A stretch of DNA of 64,000 nucleotides from Alviniconcha marisindica (lineage: Eukaryota; Mollusca; Gastropoda; Provannidae): NCBI GenBank assembly GCA_018857735.1, contig JABMCL010003770.1, forward strand, positions 140,001-204,000, written 5' to 3'. Below the pieces are notes generated by a model. It was not told the origin of the DNA, searched no databases, and saw nothing but the letters and a program-made list of their open reading frames with translations. Shown here one piece after another: positions 13,670 to 27,035 of the stretch; position 1 is the stretch's first letter, and each line of letters opens with the position of its first letter. A program made the translations under genes and the position numbers.

Positions 13670-14240
13670 ACTAAGTTACGCTTATGTACAGTCCTCGCTA
13701 AGTTACACTTACAGCCCTCGCTAAGTTACACTTACGGCCCTCACTAGGTAAGTAGGTTACACTTACCTCACTAAGTTATACTTACAGCCCTCACTAAGTT
13801 GCACTTACAGCCCTCACTATGTTACAGCCCTCACCAAGTTACACTTACCTCACTAAGTTACATTTACATCCCTCATTAAGTTACACTTACCCCACTAAGT
13901 TACATTTACTGCCCTCGCTAAGTTACACTTATGTATGTACAGCCCTTGCTAAGTTACACTTACAGGCCTCACTAAGCTACACTTACAGCCCTCACTACGT
14001 TACTCTTACCTCACTAGGTTACACTTACAGCCCTCGCCAAGTCACACTTACAACCCTCACTAAGCTACACTTACAGCCCTCACTAGTACATTACACTTAT
14101 CTCACTAAGTTATGTAGAACACTTACAGCCCTCGCTAAGTTGCACTTACAACCCTCGCCAAGCCCTCGCTAAGTTATACTTACAACCCTCGCTAAGTTAC
14201 ACTTACATCACTAAGTTACATTTACAGCCCTCACTAAGTT
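13670..14240. repeat. ~24-bp minisatellite
   Basis: About 23 copies of CACTAAGTTACACTTACAGC plus CCTC, with variants. The preceding stretch 13,091-13,669 shows no supportable exon. Confidence 0.9.
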
Positions 14241-14480
14241 AAGTTTTAGCATGTGGGACCATTTGACCTCATCAGCTGGAAAAATTAATTAACAAAACAC
14301 TCCTTTTGTTTTGTTTTTTAATCCTGTCTGTCATGTCTATTTATTACTGTCATTTTAAATGTTTTTGATTAATGTATACTGACTAGTTTTTATTAGGGCT
14401 TTGTGGGAAAGTTCACCCTGATATAACTGTACAGGTTGACTGGGTGTAAAAACAACAACACTAAGTTAGTTACTTGCTTA
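14241..14480 (+). mobile_element. Retroposon 3' tail with (TTAC)n end
   Basis: Contains ACCCTGATATAACTGTACAG then GTTGACTGGGTGTAAAAAC, ending in TTAGTTACTTGCTTACTT. Reverse-complement copies of the same tail lie at 5,440-5,490 and 26,096-26,160, and a related plus copy at 49,680-49,742. This CCCTGATAT..TTGACTGGGCGTAAAAC pattern behaves like a shared LINE/SINE 3' end. Confidence 0.55.
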
Positions 14481-14689
14481 CTTAAAGTGGGGAAAGCTGT
14501 CATACCAGCCCTGTTCCACTTTTTTTTTAAATGACTGTTTAAAGAGCTCTCCCAGTCTCATACAGTAATTATAATACACTACAGACTCTTTGCGCACTTC
14601 ATCTCTTGTCTGAGCCACTTTGTCGTCAACACTGCAAAAGCTGGACGACCAGTACCCCCACCACTCAGTGACCTGGCCCTCCACTGAAA

Positions 14690-15235
14690 GTAAGTAAACA
14701 TGGTGCTTGACAATGACATCCACAGAAACCCTAAGGCTTGGTGTGTTGGGGGGGGGGGGGGGGGGAAGAACACGGGGATGGGGGTATGGAGGTGGGAGAT
14801 GAGGGAACTAATTAAATATCACTACACTGTGCAGCGATGAGAGCCATTTTAATTTTTCATTAACTGTGAGGGACAAAGTCAAAAGACCGCACCCACAAAT
14901 CACAACCTTTTTGAAAAGAAAGGAGAGCTGAAGCAGAATCAAGCTGGGGGGGGGGGGGGCGGGGGGGGGAGAACAGGGGGATGGGGGTATAGAGGTGGGA
15001 GATGAGGGAACTAATTAAATATCGCTACACTGTCACCACCAGAATAACCCCTGCGTTAATATGGGCAGCGGTGAGAGCCATTTTAATTTTTCATTAATTG
15101 TGAGGGACAAAGTCAAAAGACAGCATCCACAAACCACAACCTTTTTGAAAAGAAAGGAGAGCTGAAGCAGAATCAAGCCAGGGCCCTTCTGCTTACCACT
15201 AATACCAGCCTAATGCCTTAACGCTAGACGAAACC
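14690..15235 (-). mobile_element. tRNA-derived SINE with a tandemly duplicated body
   Basis: Two successive ~250-bp copies carry the same landmarks as the SINE at 62.2 kb: a TGGTGCTTaA-type tail, a G-run, GATGAGAGCCATTTTAAT, CACAACCTTTTTGAA and GAAAGGAGAGC. The second copy reaches the head near 15,180-15,235. The first ends at about 14,945, where the second G-run starts, so the element body was duplicated in place. Confidence 0.65.
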
Positions 15236-15289
15236 ACCTCCACAATTCATGAAACAGCATTTTTATAATGGTATACAATCACAAGTGGC

Positions 15290-15366
15290 AGAATAGCTCA
15301 TGTGGTAGAGAACTGGACTGAAAAGCCAGGATGAATACTGCCATGGGTTCGAATCCCTGGTGTGAC
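15290..15366 (+). tRNA. tRNA-like sequence (Phe-like), probably a SINE head or pseudogene
   Basis: An A-box-like TAGCTCATGTGGTAGAG and a B-box GGGTTCGAATCCC are properly ordered. A CTGG..CCAG anticodon-like stem encloses a loop containing GAA. The variable region is too long and acceptor pairing is poor, so a functional tRNA is unlikely. Confidence 0.45.
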
Positions 15367-16109
15367 AAGGCGACAGATCTTTCTCGCACAATCAACTCTC
15401 AATGACAACATTCTTACAGTGTTTGTGCAGCCCCCATGTGTTGCATGCATCAACATCTGTGTCATTATTATTAAACATCACAAACATTGGCAACCAATGA
15501 ATCATATATATATAATATATATATGCTGTTTGTTTTTTACATCTGGGCAAACCATCAGGGTGCAGTGGTTGTAACGTGTACACAGTATAGATCGACAATA
15601 CATTTAGCACCTGACACTGGCAGTCTCCTGTGTTCCCAAATTTATGTAAAAAGTGGATTTTGAAACAAATAAAAACAACACAAACAAACTAACCAATGGC
15701 CTAAGATAGCACAACCCTGCTTAGTATTCCATTAACGTGGACAGTGGTTGTGTCAGTATCCTGAACCATGTTAACACTGTTACCTGAAGTCAAACATTTG
15801 GAAACAAACAGTGCAAAGTTAGCTAGAACTTAGACTGCAAGTGCTGCAAATTGACTATTATGGGCTGTGACTATGATAAACTAACCAGTCTTTTAATAGA
15901 CAGAGTCTACCTTTACTAGGTTCTAGCACTAGTCTGATTCTGAAGTACATTAGTACAACTGTAGTACTTACTATACAACTTAAACTAAAGCTTTTAGTAA
16001 AGGGTACAAATTACAACTGCACTTACTGACTTAGTCTATTAACTGCTCATGTGCATGCCTGTATGCATACATGTATTTATAATATATTTAAATACACATG
16101 ACTACACTT
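15367..16109. other. No gene seen
   Basis: AT-rich unique sequence with a short (TA)n palindrome at about 15,500-15,525. No exon or repeat family recognised. Confidence 0.4.

Positions 16110-16112
<3 letters not shown>

Positions 16113-16175
<63 letters not shown>
16113..16175. repeat. (TC)n microsatellite
   Basis: Uninterrupted TC run. A poly-C run follows at about 16,327-16,342. Confidence 0.95.
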
Positions 16176-16181
<6 letters not shown>

Positions 16182-16479
16182 TTCATATTCAGCTACTGTT
16201 AATAGTATGGAACAATAGTTTAAAAGACAGAAGCCAGTAATATGATTGATTGGCATGCTTGAATAACTGGTTCAATGTTATTGCTTTATAACCCCCCACA
16301 CACACCTTTATTTTTCTTCTCTTTCTCCCCCCCCCCCCCCCCTCCCCATTTTAGCTTTTCAAAAGTCAATTTGTCATTTGGGTTATTTAGAATCCTTCTC
16401 TTCTTTTTAATTTTTATAATTTTTATTTTGTTTATTAATATTATCATTATTAATTCCAACTAAGTTTTTATGTATTATT

Positions 16480-16618
16480 TGCTTGTGTTGTAATTGTATC
16501 AAGGACAGGTTGCCCAACAGACAGGCATTCGTGCCTAAACCTTTATCCTTGCGTAATAAAGTTCAGTCAGTCAGTCAGACAGTCAGTCAGTCACTGAGTC
16601 TCTCTCTCTCTCTCTCTC
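16480..16618 (+). mobile_element. LINE 3' tail, second copy, ending in (CAGT)n(TC)n
   Basis: Contains AAGGACAGGTTGCCCAACAG, then GCATTCGTGCCTAAACC and TTTATCCTTGCGTAATAAAG before (TCAG)n and (TC)n. This is the same 3' end as at 4,440-4,502, which fixes it as a dispersed retroposon terminus carrying AATAAA. Confidence 0.7.
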
Positions 16619-17863
16619 TAAGATTTTCTCTTATCTTCCCCCTATTTTAAAAACCATTTATAACTGCACAGAGTCATTGACTGAGCAATCCACATACTCC
16701 TCTTAAAGCATTGTTTAATGTAAGTGTAACTAGTGTAAGCGTGACAGTAGAGTTCAAACAAAAACATCAGCATCTGTGGTCAAGAACACTGCCCAATGTA
16801 CTGTGTGGCAATACATAGCTCTAGTATACACACATGTGTACATGTACAACTACTTGTAAGTGTCGGAAACTTATTGCACACACAACCTTCTCACACAACA
16901 CTGGGTGAACTTCAGGGTTTTATCTGAGGAAGACTAGCATAAACTGAACAGTTAAAGCAGCATCACAGATTCCCAAGTCATGATTCAAAAGTGAACACAG
17001 CAATCATGTACACTGTAAATAAACAATATAGTTGGTATTAATATTATGAATGTAGTATACAACATATATGATAATGCTTATTAAATGCTATAGATGCAGA
17101 CCGAAGAAACAGTAAATATTAATAATCACTTGTAAACTGTGTAACTAACAACACAGGCGACTGTAAATGAGGTCATCACTAAGCACCGCCATTAGCAAAA
17201 CTGCATGGGATGGCCGGCATTGATAATGACTGACAGTGACAGTGACACCGACTGATATTAGTGATAATCACAGACATAAGCAGCCAAACCAAAATGTTAT
17301 CACTATTATATCATGACGTTATCAACCTGTGCAAAATCCTTGCAAATAGTTCAAGTTCAGTCCCAGTGAAGAACATTTCATTGTGATGAATCGTTCAAGC
17401 CAGTGTCAAGATTCATAAAGGCATGCTGGATTTACACACATGCGCACGCACACACACACACACACAAACAGTACGCACACACGCACACACACACACACAG
17501 TACACACACACACACAGAGTCCGCAAACACACAGTACACACACACATATACACTACACCACGCACCCTCTCTTGCAGTCTGAGTTTGTGAACTGTCTAAA
17601 TACTAAGCACCCACTCAGCCACTTTCCCTCTTGTTTGTTGTCTGAACTTACTACTTAGCTTAAAGTTAAACTGTTAGTGTTACCAAAAATAGGTACCTTG
17701 CTGTCATTAACTGGTTTTCAATGCCCAGCCAACAGAGTTGAGTTCTCCTATGCCAGGACAAAATGAAACTGAGACACTTCCTCCAAGACAATAATACTTA
17801 TCATCAGAATATATATGCCTACATCATAATGATAATAAATTAAGCATTTTGTTCTTCCCCCTC

Positions 17864-17920
<57 letters not shown>

Positions 17921-18296
17921 GATCACTAAATACCTCTAATTCTAATCAGACTAATGGGAGGAAGGAAGGAAATTGGTTTTAAAATGTAATGCCTTGCTAG
18001 TCAACTGCAATGGTTATGAGGGTGATAGGAAGTTATGATACTGATGAGTAGTAGTAGTATAGCAAATGATAAATATCCACCTGTACAGTTCATGTGACCT
18101 GTAAGTCTTAACAATAACATTGTAGATTCTGTAATGTTCAATACAGGAAATTAGAAAGAGACCAACTTGAAATTGAAAAGATGATGTATACATGGTCTAC
18201 ACTTCGGGTTTCAAGCATAGCAATGTGTGGATAGTCTAAATTTCAAATCCCAGTATTCAGCAACATCACTTAAACACTGGCTTAAGACTGATGACA
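16619..18296. other. No gene seen; CA and TC microsatellites
   Basis: Unique AT-rich sequence, probably intronic to the minus-strand gene. It contains (CA)n-rich DNA at about 17,437-17,555 and (TC)n at 17,866-17,917. Confidence 0.45.
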
Positions 18297-20320
<2,024 letters not shown>

Positions 20321-20324
20321 TTTA

Positions 20325-20425
20325 CGTCCACAGAAACCGTTGGCTTATTAGGGACGGGAGCCCAGGACGGCCACCTCGACTTTCACACAGCTCCTGATCT
20401 CTGGCATACCACCGGCCGTTAAGCC
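20325..20425. mobile_element. Dispersed SINE-like fragment
   Basis: GTCCACAGAAACCGTTGGCT, TATTAGGGACGGGAGCCCAG and GACGGCCACCTCGACTTTCA match a diverged copy at 36,020-36,110 in DPP7 intron 1. The first part also matches the tails of the SINEs at 24.8, 32.5 and 62.2 kb. From 20,426 to 21,150 I see no gene. Confidence 0.55.
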
Positions 20426-21147
20426 TCTTTTATTGAAACATGATGGTTTTTGTTTGGAGAGGAGGGGGCGGGGCGTGGTGTGAGGGTGGGGTGGGGGTAG
20501 CAACTAATGCGCAACTGACAATCTTTAAAGACTTGAGAGTCAGTGTTCATCTGTGTCACAATCACTGAATCGGTGACTGTGCTTGTATACCTGTATCACT
20601 ACACGGTACGGCCGTGTGTGAGAGAGCACGAGATCTCGAACTCGCAACTATTTTACAAGGATTGTGGTTTAAGTTCAGTCAAAACCTGTGTAAACTAGGT
20701 CTTGCAAAGCTACTGATGAATAAAAAATAGTAAAAAATAAAAAAGAGGCATCATATATAGCCTAATATTCATACATGAAGCATGAAAGAATGAGCTCGTG
20801 TAAAATGTATACACGAAGCATCTTCCACACAAAACTTGCGTGTGAAGCTGGCAGTCACAGCCAGCACGTAAACTTGAGACGCACGCATGCATACAGTGGC
20901 GGTATACATTACTGGCTCGCCGGTTACACATGTACAACCAGTAGATAAGCTATGATTTGACACTAGCCGGATTTATATCAGCTATTGCCCAATAATAGCT
21001 GAAGCACAAGAAAAAAATTATTGCAGTCGGAAAGCCAGGAGGACTGGACGGAACTGAATGGATGTAAAAGTTCTAAGAGTCTCAAATGACTGGCAATCAC
21101 TGCTGACAGCATTGCTGCCAATCATTCCGAAAAGAAAACAAGAAAGA

Positions 21148-21150
<3 letters not shown>

Positions 21151-21226
<76 letters not shown>
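21151..21226. repeat. (TC)n microsatellite
   Basis: Uninterrupted TC dinucleotide run. Confidence 0.95.
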
Positions 21227-21229
<3 letters not shown>

Positions 21230-21659
21230 TATGCTACTCTTAGATGAATGATGCAAGATAAAAGTTGTCTTCATGACCTAGGTAGATTCATCTACCACTC
21301 GAATAAACGCCGCAAGGTATGCCCAGGTCCACAGCAAGCTTCTTTTCCTGGAACCAAAGTTTAAACCTTGAATGTGATTTCAAGAATGTGTGTTATCTCC
21401 ATTGTGTATTCCTCCCCCCCCCCCCCCCCCCCCCCATAGTGCCTATTCAACCAGATGTGGCAGTGCTTAGATTTGCATGTATCACCTGTATGTTGTCTAC
21501 ATCGAGGATACTTTCTTGCTTTTTTTCTCTCTTTTTTCTTTTTCTTCTTCTTTTTGTTTTGCGGGGGTGGTCGGGGGTGGGGGGTTGCTGGTTTTTGTTT
21601 TGTTTTCTCTTTTGTTCATGTTTGTTTCTTTTTTCTGTTTCTTTTTGTCTTGTCTGTTT

Positions 21660-21763
21660 GTTTAGTGTTGTTTGTCAACTGTTTTGTATAGGTGGTATGT
21701 GCATGTTTATAATCATACCATTTGTAATGGGTCAAGTGGCCTTCTACAATAAAACATTCTGAG

Positions 21764-21856
<93 letters not shown>
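21660..21856 (+). mobile_element. Probable retroposon 3' end followed by (TC)n
   Basis: A T-rich region ends in GGCCTTCTACAATAAAACAT then TCTGAG and a ~90-bp (TC)n tract. The AATAAA-plus-microsatellite arrangement is the same as at the recognised LINE tails in this window. I could find no second copy here, so the call is tentative. Confidence 0.35.
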
Positions 21857-21860
<4 letters not shown>

Positions 21861-22194
21861 ATTAGTTATATAAATTTTTCAAACGTTATTTTGCCTTATC
21901 TGCTAGTGGTATGTTGATGCAAACATGTATAACTGAGTGATGTATGCAACAGTAGCGCTGTGAACACGCTGTTTCTCAGTGTGTGAACGTTCTTACGCTG
22001 CATGTATAATTTTTCGTGCATCAAAATTTTGGTCACTGTCTCGTAAGTGTTGTACATGTATAAATGATGCCTGAAGCCCTGTCGTTTTTATTTTTATTCA
22101 TCAGTAGCTTAGCAGGGACTAGTTTGTCAGGTTTTGGCTGAATCTAAACTACAAATGTACAGTCCTTGTAAAATGAAGTGTTCGAGTTCGGAGT

Positions 22195-22280
22195 TCTCTC
22201 TCTCTCTCTCTCTTCCCCCCCCCCCCCCCCCCCCCGTATATCTTTCGTGTTCTCTCTCTCTCCCCGTATATCTTTCGTGC

Positions 22281-22311
<31 letters not shown>

Positions 22312-22358
22312 TGTGTTGAGGCCGAGTCTGAGTTTCAAACATTGCCCGGCTGCGCCCA

Positions 22359-22419
<61 letters not shown>

Positions 22420-22434
22420 CGTATAGCTTTCGTG

Positions 22435-22511
<77 letters not shown>

Positions 22512-22575
22512 CTCTCTGTGTTGGGGCCAAGTCTGAGTTTCAAACATTGCCTGGCTGCGCCCGGACTCTCTCTCT
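22195..22575. repeat. (TC)n tracts with repeated GC-rich spacers
   Basis: TC tracts are separated by two spacers: CCGTATATCTTTCGTG (3 copies) and GGCCGAGTCTGAGTTTCAAA followed by CATTGCCCGGCTGCGCC (2 copies here, one more at 23,050). The latter is the start of the element at 23,045-23,345. Confidence 0.85.
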
Positions 22576-22639
22576 AAGTCTAAGCTTAATTTTATCCCTC
22601 CCCTTCCCCTGCTCTCTCTGTAAATTACCCAGTTTTGTT

Positions 22640-22946
22640 GTTGTTTTTGTGTGTGTGTGTTTAACTGTGTTTTAGACTTTTTTGTTCCAGTTGTTTTTCA
22701 CTGCTATTTTTTTCATTTCCGTTGCAATCGCTGTCTGGTTTTATATGTGTTGTTGTTGTTATTATTATTAATTTTTATTTTATTTTTACTGATGCTGTAT
22801 TTGTCTATAGCCTTCTGTAATAATATTTAACTGTGAATGTCTTGGTTATTGGTAGTACTGTAGCAACGGCAGATATGTGAGTCGGCCTTTGTGCTAACAT
22901 CTTCACCGTTGAGAAATAAAGTTCAATAAGTCAATCAATCAATCAA

Positions 22947-23012
<66 letters not shown>
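22640..23012 (+). mobile_element. LINE-like 3' end, (CAAT)n tail, then (TC)n
   Basis: TTTACTGATGCTGTATTTGT, CTATAGCCTTCTGTAATAAT, ATTTAACTGTGAATGTCTTG and AGATATGTGAGTCGGCCTTT lead to GAAATAAAGTTCAATAAG, a (TCAA)n tail and a TC tract. A nearly identical copy lies at 39,440-39,672 in DPP7 intron 4 with the same tail order. It is a 3'-truncated retroposon, with no coding part here. Confidence 0.75.
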
Positions 23013-23017
<5 letters not shown>

Positions 23018-23044
23018 AGTCACTCCCTCCGTACCCCTCTCTCT

Positions 23045-23345
23045 CTGTGTTGAGGCCGAGTCGGAGTTTCAGACATTGCCCGGCTGCGCCGGCCCGGACA
23101 CTGACAAAGCGGCCGCGACATCACACTCCACTGATGACCCATCGACTGCCGATGAGAGAGGCGTAGAAAGAGGCAACGGTCTTGGAAAGAACGACGAGAA
23201 AGGACCATCGTCAATCAGACGAACTCAGTTTGGAACTGTGCAGTCAGTCAAAGCCAACGTTGCGGAAAGGCCTGACAGAGACGAGGGCAGAGCGCATACG
23301 GGCTTACCCGAGCGCATTGATACCATCCTGAACTGAACTGAACCG
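23045..23345 (+). repeat. ~300-bp GC-rich dispersed element with (TGAAC)n tail
   Basis: Starts with the GGCCGAGTCGGAGTTTCAGA block also present at about 22,320 and 22,525. It ends with GATACCATCCTGAACTGAAC and further TGAAC repeats. A diverged copy of its last 90 bp lies at 25,340-25,440. An 86-codon frame is open, but the repeated nature and absence of known motifs argue for a non-coding retroposon. The following 23,346-23,735 is GC-rich without a recognised gene. Confidence 0.6.
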
Positions 23346-23734
23346 ACCTGAACTGAACTGGACCACCAGGTCCAAGAATTCACCCCAGTAACTAACTGCG
23401 TCTAGACCGACCGACCGAAGCCCTACTGGAGGGGTCCTTGTGATTATCAGTTGGGTTTCCGGCCGACCACAGCAGGCTGCGTGCTTGACCGACTGAACTG
23501 GACACAGTGCCGGGCTGTAGAGCGGTGGTCAGCACGAGAGGAACGTGTGGGACTGACGAGGGCTGGGAGAATTGATTGCAACAGTGCGGTCCTCCCACGT
23601 CAGTCAGTGCGTGCAGAGCGTCCAGAGGCCTGCCTTGTGACGTGTTTCAGTCTCGCTGTGTCATTGGTGGAGCTGTGTGGCCGGCGGCCGTTTGCCTTGG
23701 GTGACTGAAACAGCTATGTAGAATCTTTACACAC

Positions 23735-23841
23735 ACGCACGCACATCCACACGCAAGCACACACGCACGCACGCACTCACACACTGACAAACGCCGCGCG
23801 CTTGCACACACACATCCACACACACACATCCACACGCGCAC

Positions 23842-23921
<80 letters not shown>
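23735..23921. repeat. (CA)n microsatellite with (GCAC) interruptions
   Basis: A CA-rich run, pure from about 23,847 to 23,920. Downstream, 23,922-24,835 is T-rich, with no gene seen. Confidence 0.9.
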
Positions 23922-24837
23922 AGTGTTGTGTGACAATTCTTTCTCAGTGTATTCCGGATCCGATGCTACTACAGGAAATATTTTAGACACCATAAAATAA
24001 TAATGAAAAGAAAAACCCGTACCGGTTTTTTTCTTTCTTTTAAATGTGGGTACTTCGTGAACGTCTATTGCCGCCCAGTGGCTGTTAGCATCACTGTGTG
24101 CTTTGTATTGTGTGCATGGATTACGCGTTTCCAGCCTTTGTCACATTGCACGCTGTCAGAGACAGTTAGTTACCATAACCATGTACGGTTTTCGATCGGG
24201 TCAGTTGGGAGTAATCTTTTTACCATCTCTCTTTCTCCGTGATCTTTCTTCGTCATTTTCACCGTCCTTTCCATCTGGCCATTTGGTTTCAGTTGTTAGC
24301 TTGCCTAATTAGGGCAGCCATTTTTTTTATTTTAACTCTCGCATTTTAGTGTTGTTTCGCCTTTCTTTATAGGCGGCTTTTGTGTTCAGCTTCTTTCTTG
24401 GATTTATTTTATTTTATTTTTTTGCCGCAGGGCCGATTTGCGTTCAGTTTCTCTGCCTGTTTAGCGCTTGTTTCACGTTTTTTAGGGTGTCAGTATACCC
24501 CTCATTTTTAGGTAGACAGCGCGTGGTGTCGGATTTTCGGTGATTTTCTATCTTGAGTAACGGTGTCCAAATCAAACCGGAAAGTCTGTATTATGGAGAT
24601 TTGTTCTTTCGCATCATATGTAGCATCGGACTGTCATTTCCACAGTCGGGTCTACTTCTTCACTTGGTTCAAACACTTTGATATCGTCCCCAAAACACGA
24701 AAAGTATCTGTCCATGCCCCTATTGTAGTTTAGGAAATCTTCTCACTGTCAGGCAGGAAAGAAACGTGACTGACATGTCACCTCAGTTCTGGACTGAAGT
24801 GGCGCAGTAAATCGATTGTTTTCCTAGTGGAAGCCCT

Positions 24838-25025
24838 TTGGTAAACATGGTGCTTAACTGGCCACAGAAACCATAGGGCTTACTGGGGACGGGGAGAAGG
24901 GGGAGGGGGTATGGAGGTGGGGGAAGAGGGAGATTATATACCTATCGCTACACTCATCACCACCAGAATGACTCCTACATTAAGATGGGCAGCGACTATG
25001 ATGAGAGCCATTTTAATGTCAGTTC
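24838..25025 (-). mobile_element. Truncated SINE (same family as 62.2 kb)
   Basis: Shares AACATGGTGCTTAA, CACAGAAACCAT, a G-rich run, TATATACCTATCGCTACACT, CACCACCAGAATGACTCC, AAGATGGGCAGCGA and GAGAGCCATTTTAATG with the full-length copy. The tRNA-derived head is missing. Confidence 0.65.
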
Positions 25026-25339
25026 ATTCGCTTGAACCAGTGCTTGGAGTCTGTCTGCAGCTATGATGTGCGGTTGCAGACACTTTAAAAGTCACATGTC
25101 ATCATGTCTTGATGCCAGGGCGCTGCCTGATTTGCGGGGTCAGTCAGTCCGGCGCCGGGCACTGACGGCCGTACGGCTGCCGTTCGAGCGGCACTGCCGA
25201 GTTGTTCCAGTTTCACTGACTCAGACGCTGTTCTAGCCGCTCCGCGGCCTCTATATTCAAGCTCAGTCACAAAATGCGAGCGCTCAGCCGGCGTTGATGA
25301 GTGCATGATAAACTTACATTATTATTATTATATTATTAT

Positions 25340-25440
25340 TTCAAAGGCAACGTTGGGGAAATATCCGAGAGACGGGGTGGAGCGCATTTGGGCTTTTCCG
25401 AGCTCATAGATACCATCTTGAACTGACCTGAACTAACCGG
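25340..25440 (+). repeat. Fragment of the (TGAAC)n-tailed element
   Basis: CAACGTTGGGGAAATATCCG..GGAGCGCATTTGGGCTT..GATACCATCTTGAACTGACC aligns to 23,255-23,345 at roughly 80 percent by eye. Confidence 0.6.
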
Positions 25441-25470
25441 AAGGCCTCTACTGACGTATCGTTAACAGCG

Positions 25471-25472
<2 letters not shown>

Positions 25473-25539
<67 letters not shown>

Positions 25540-25580
25540 CACACACAGAGTCACACACTCACACACACACACACACACAC
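25473..25580. repeat. (CA)n microsatellite
   Basis: CA run with ACACAGAGTC interruptions. From 25,581 to 26,095 I see no gene. Confidence 0.9.
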
Positions 25581-26095
25581 TGACACGCACAAACAAACAA
25601 ACAAAATGAGGAAACTGGATACAGCGGTTTTAGATGAGGTAGGAATACTGTAAAAGGAGGAAGGTTTTTAACTTTGTTATGAAAGATGCAAAAGCTGAGC
25701 GTGCCGCAAAGTCCCCGACCCACTATGTCGCCGAACATACGTGTCTTTGTACCTTATCAATACCCAAATTACCCATCCAAACTGGGTCATCGTTGCCTCC
25801 ATTCAGGTCAAGGTCAGGTTGGTCGGAACTGAGGGTGGCTCTGTTTGTCAAAAGAACATGGACATGGATCATGAAGAGAAGAGTATGAAAAAAATATTAT
25901 TGAAGGCGTTAATTTTATTTTTTATTTATATTTTACAGAGTGAAAACAATGTGACCTACTTTACACATAAAGCACACGTAAAACAACAAGAATAAAAAGC
26001 AAATTCAGAAACACTCACAAAGAATAACCTAATAAATGAGAAACAGCCGAAGACATAAACCATTTCTAAATTTATAGCAGTCTTACACCAGTAAG

Positions 26096-26162
26096 TAAAT
26101 AAGTTGATGTTTTACGCCCAGTTAACCAGTGCGGTTATATCAGGGCGATGCAGACTTACACC
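26096..26162 (-). mobile_element. Retroposon 3' tail, reverse orientation
   Basis: The complement reads GCATCGCCCTGATATAACCG, CACTGGTTAACTGGGCGTAA and AACATC, then (TTAC)-like bases. This matches the tails at 5.4 and 14.4 kb. Confidence 0.55.
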
Positions 26163-26454
26163 AGTTTTAAAACAAAAATGGTGAATTACCACCGAGGACT
26201 TAATCTTCTTTTTTCTTTTTAAGTGCATTTTATTTTACAATAACCGTGACCTGATGACTTTGACCTTCACGAAAACCATTAAACATATCGTGTATCGTAA
26301 TCAATACGTGGAAGACATGTCATGATAATCATGTCTGGGGGATTAAAGGGCCGGCGACGTGGCAGGATCGCCGCATAGCGACAGACCGGACCGGCGACAT
26401 AGCCTTTGGATCACTGACATAGTGGGTCGACGATTCAGCGTTGATGGCCGTGTG

Positions 26455-26585
26455 GACGGGTGTATACCTTTGACTGTTAGCTGATGTATGTCAGTGTTGT
26501 CGTTTGCTTATGTTTGTGTGCATACCGCTTTTCAAAACAATTTCCTTTTTGTTAAACTTGGTGAATAAAGAATCTGAATCTGAAC
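26455..26585 (+). mobile_element. Retroposon 3' end, copy 1 (AATCTG tail)
   Basis: GTATACCTTTGACTGTTAGC, TGATGTATGTCAGTGTTGTC and TTGTTAAACTTGGTGAATAA end in AGAATCTGAATCTGAAC. A second copy of the same end lies about 220 bp downstream. Confidence 0.7.
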
Positions 26586-26677
26586 ACGATCGCCGGCATA
26601 GTGGGTCGTCGACGACTCAGCGAGCCAGCGACATAGCGGGCCGGTGGCATAGCTGAATCGCCGATATAGTGGGGCGA

Positions 26678-26815
26678 CGATCTGTATACCTTTAACTATG
26701 TTAGTTGCTGTATGTCAATGTTGTCATATGCTTATGTTTGTATGCTTACCGCTTTGCAACACACTTCCCTTGTTGTTAAACTTGGTGAATAACTTGAGAA
26801 TCTGAACCTGAACAT
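26678..26815 (+). mobile_element. Retroposon 3' end, copy 2 (AATCTG tail)
   Basis: CTGTATACCTTTAACTATGT, GCTGTATGTCAATGTTGTCA and TTGTTAAACTTGGTGAATAA followed by AATCTGAACCTGAAC. Two copies inside one minisatellite, both carrying flanking repeat, suggest the retroposon was co-amplified with the array. Confidence 0.7.
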
Positions 26816-27035
26816 AGTGGAATCACCGACATAGCGGGTCAGTCGACGACTCAACGGGTCGGCGACATAGATGGATAGCCGACATAGCGACTCAAGTCGG
26901 CAACATAGCGGGATCAGCAACACGAGCAGTGGCGGGTCGGCAACACCAGCGACATAGCGACTCGAGTCGGCAACATAGCGGGATCGGCAACACGGGCAGT
27001 GGGTCGGCAACATCAGCGACATAGCGGGTGCCTCA

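Larger units (their letters stand above)
26340..27035. repeat. GC-rich CGACATAGCGGGTCGGCAAC-type minisatellite
   Basis: Irregular 20-30 bp units such as CGGCGACATAGCGGGTC and CGGCAACATAGCGGGATC. The array is interrupted twice by copies of one retroposon 3' end. An isolated remnant of the same unit occurs at 28,900-28,965. Confidence 0.85.

Noticed and set aside
15290..15366. Functional tRNA-Phe
   Set aside because: A and B boxes are present, but the variable region is too long and the acceptor stem does not pair. A SINE head or pseudogene is more likely.
23076..23336. 86-codon frame MPGCAGPDTDKAAATSHSTD..
   Set aside because: It lies within a dispersed element with partial copies at 22.3, 22.5 and 25.3 kb and a (TGAAC)n tail, so it is probably a retroposon and not a gene.
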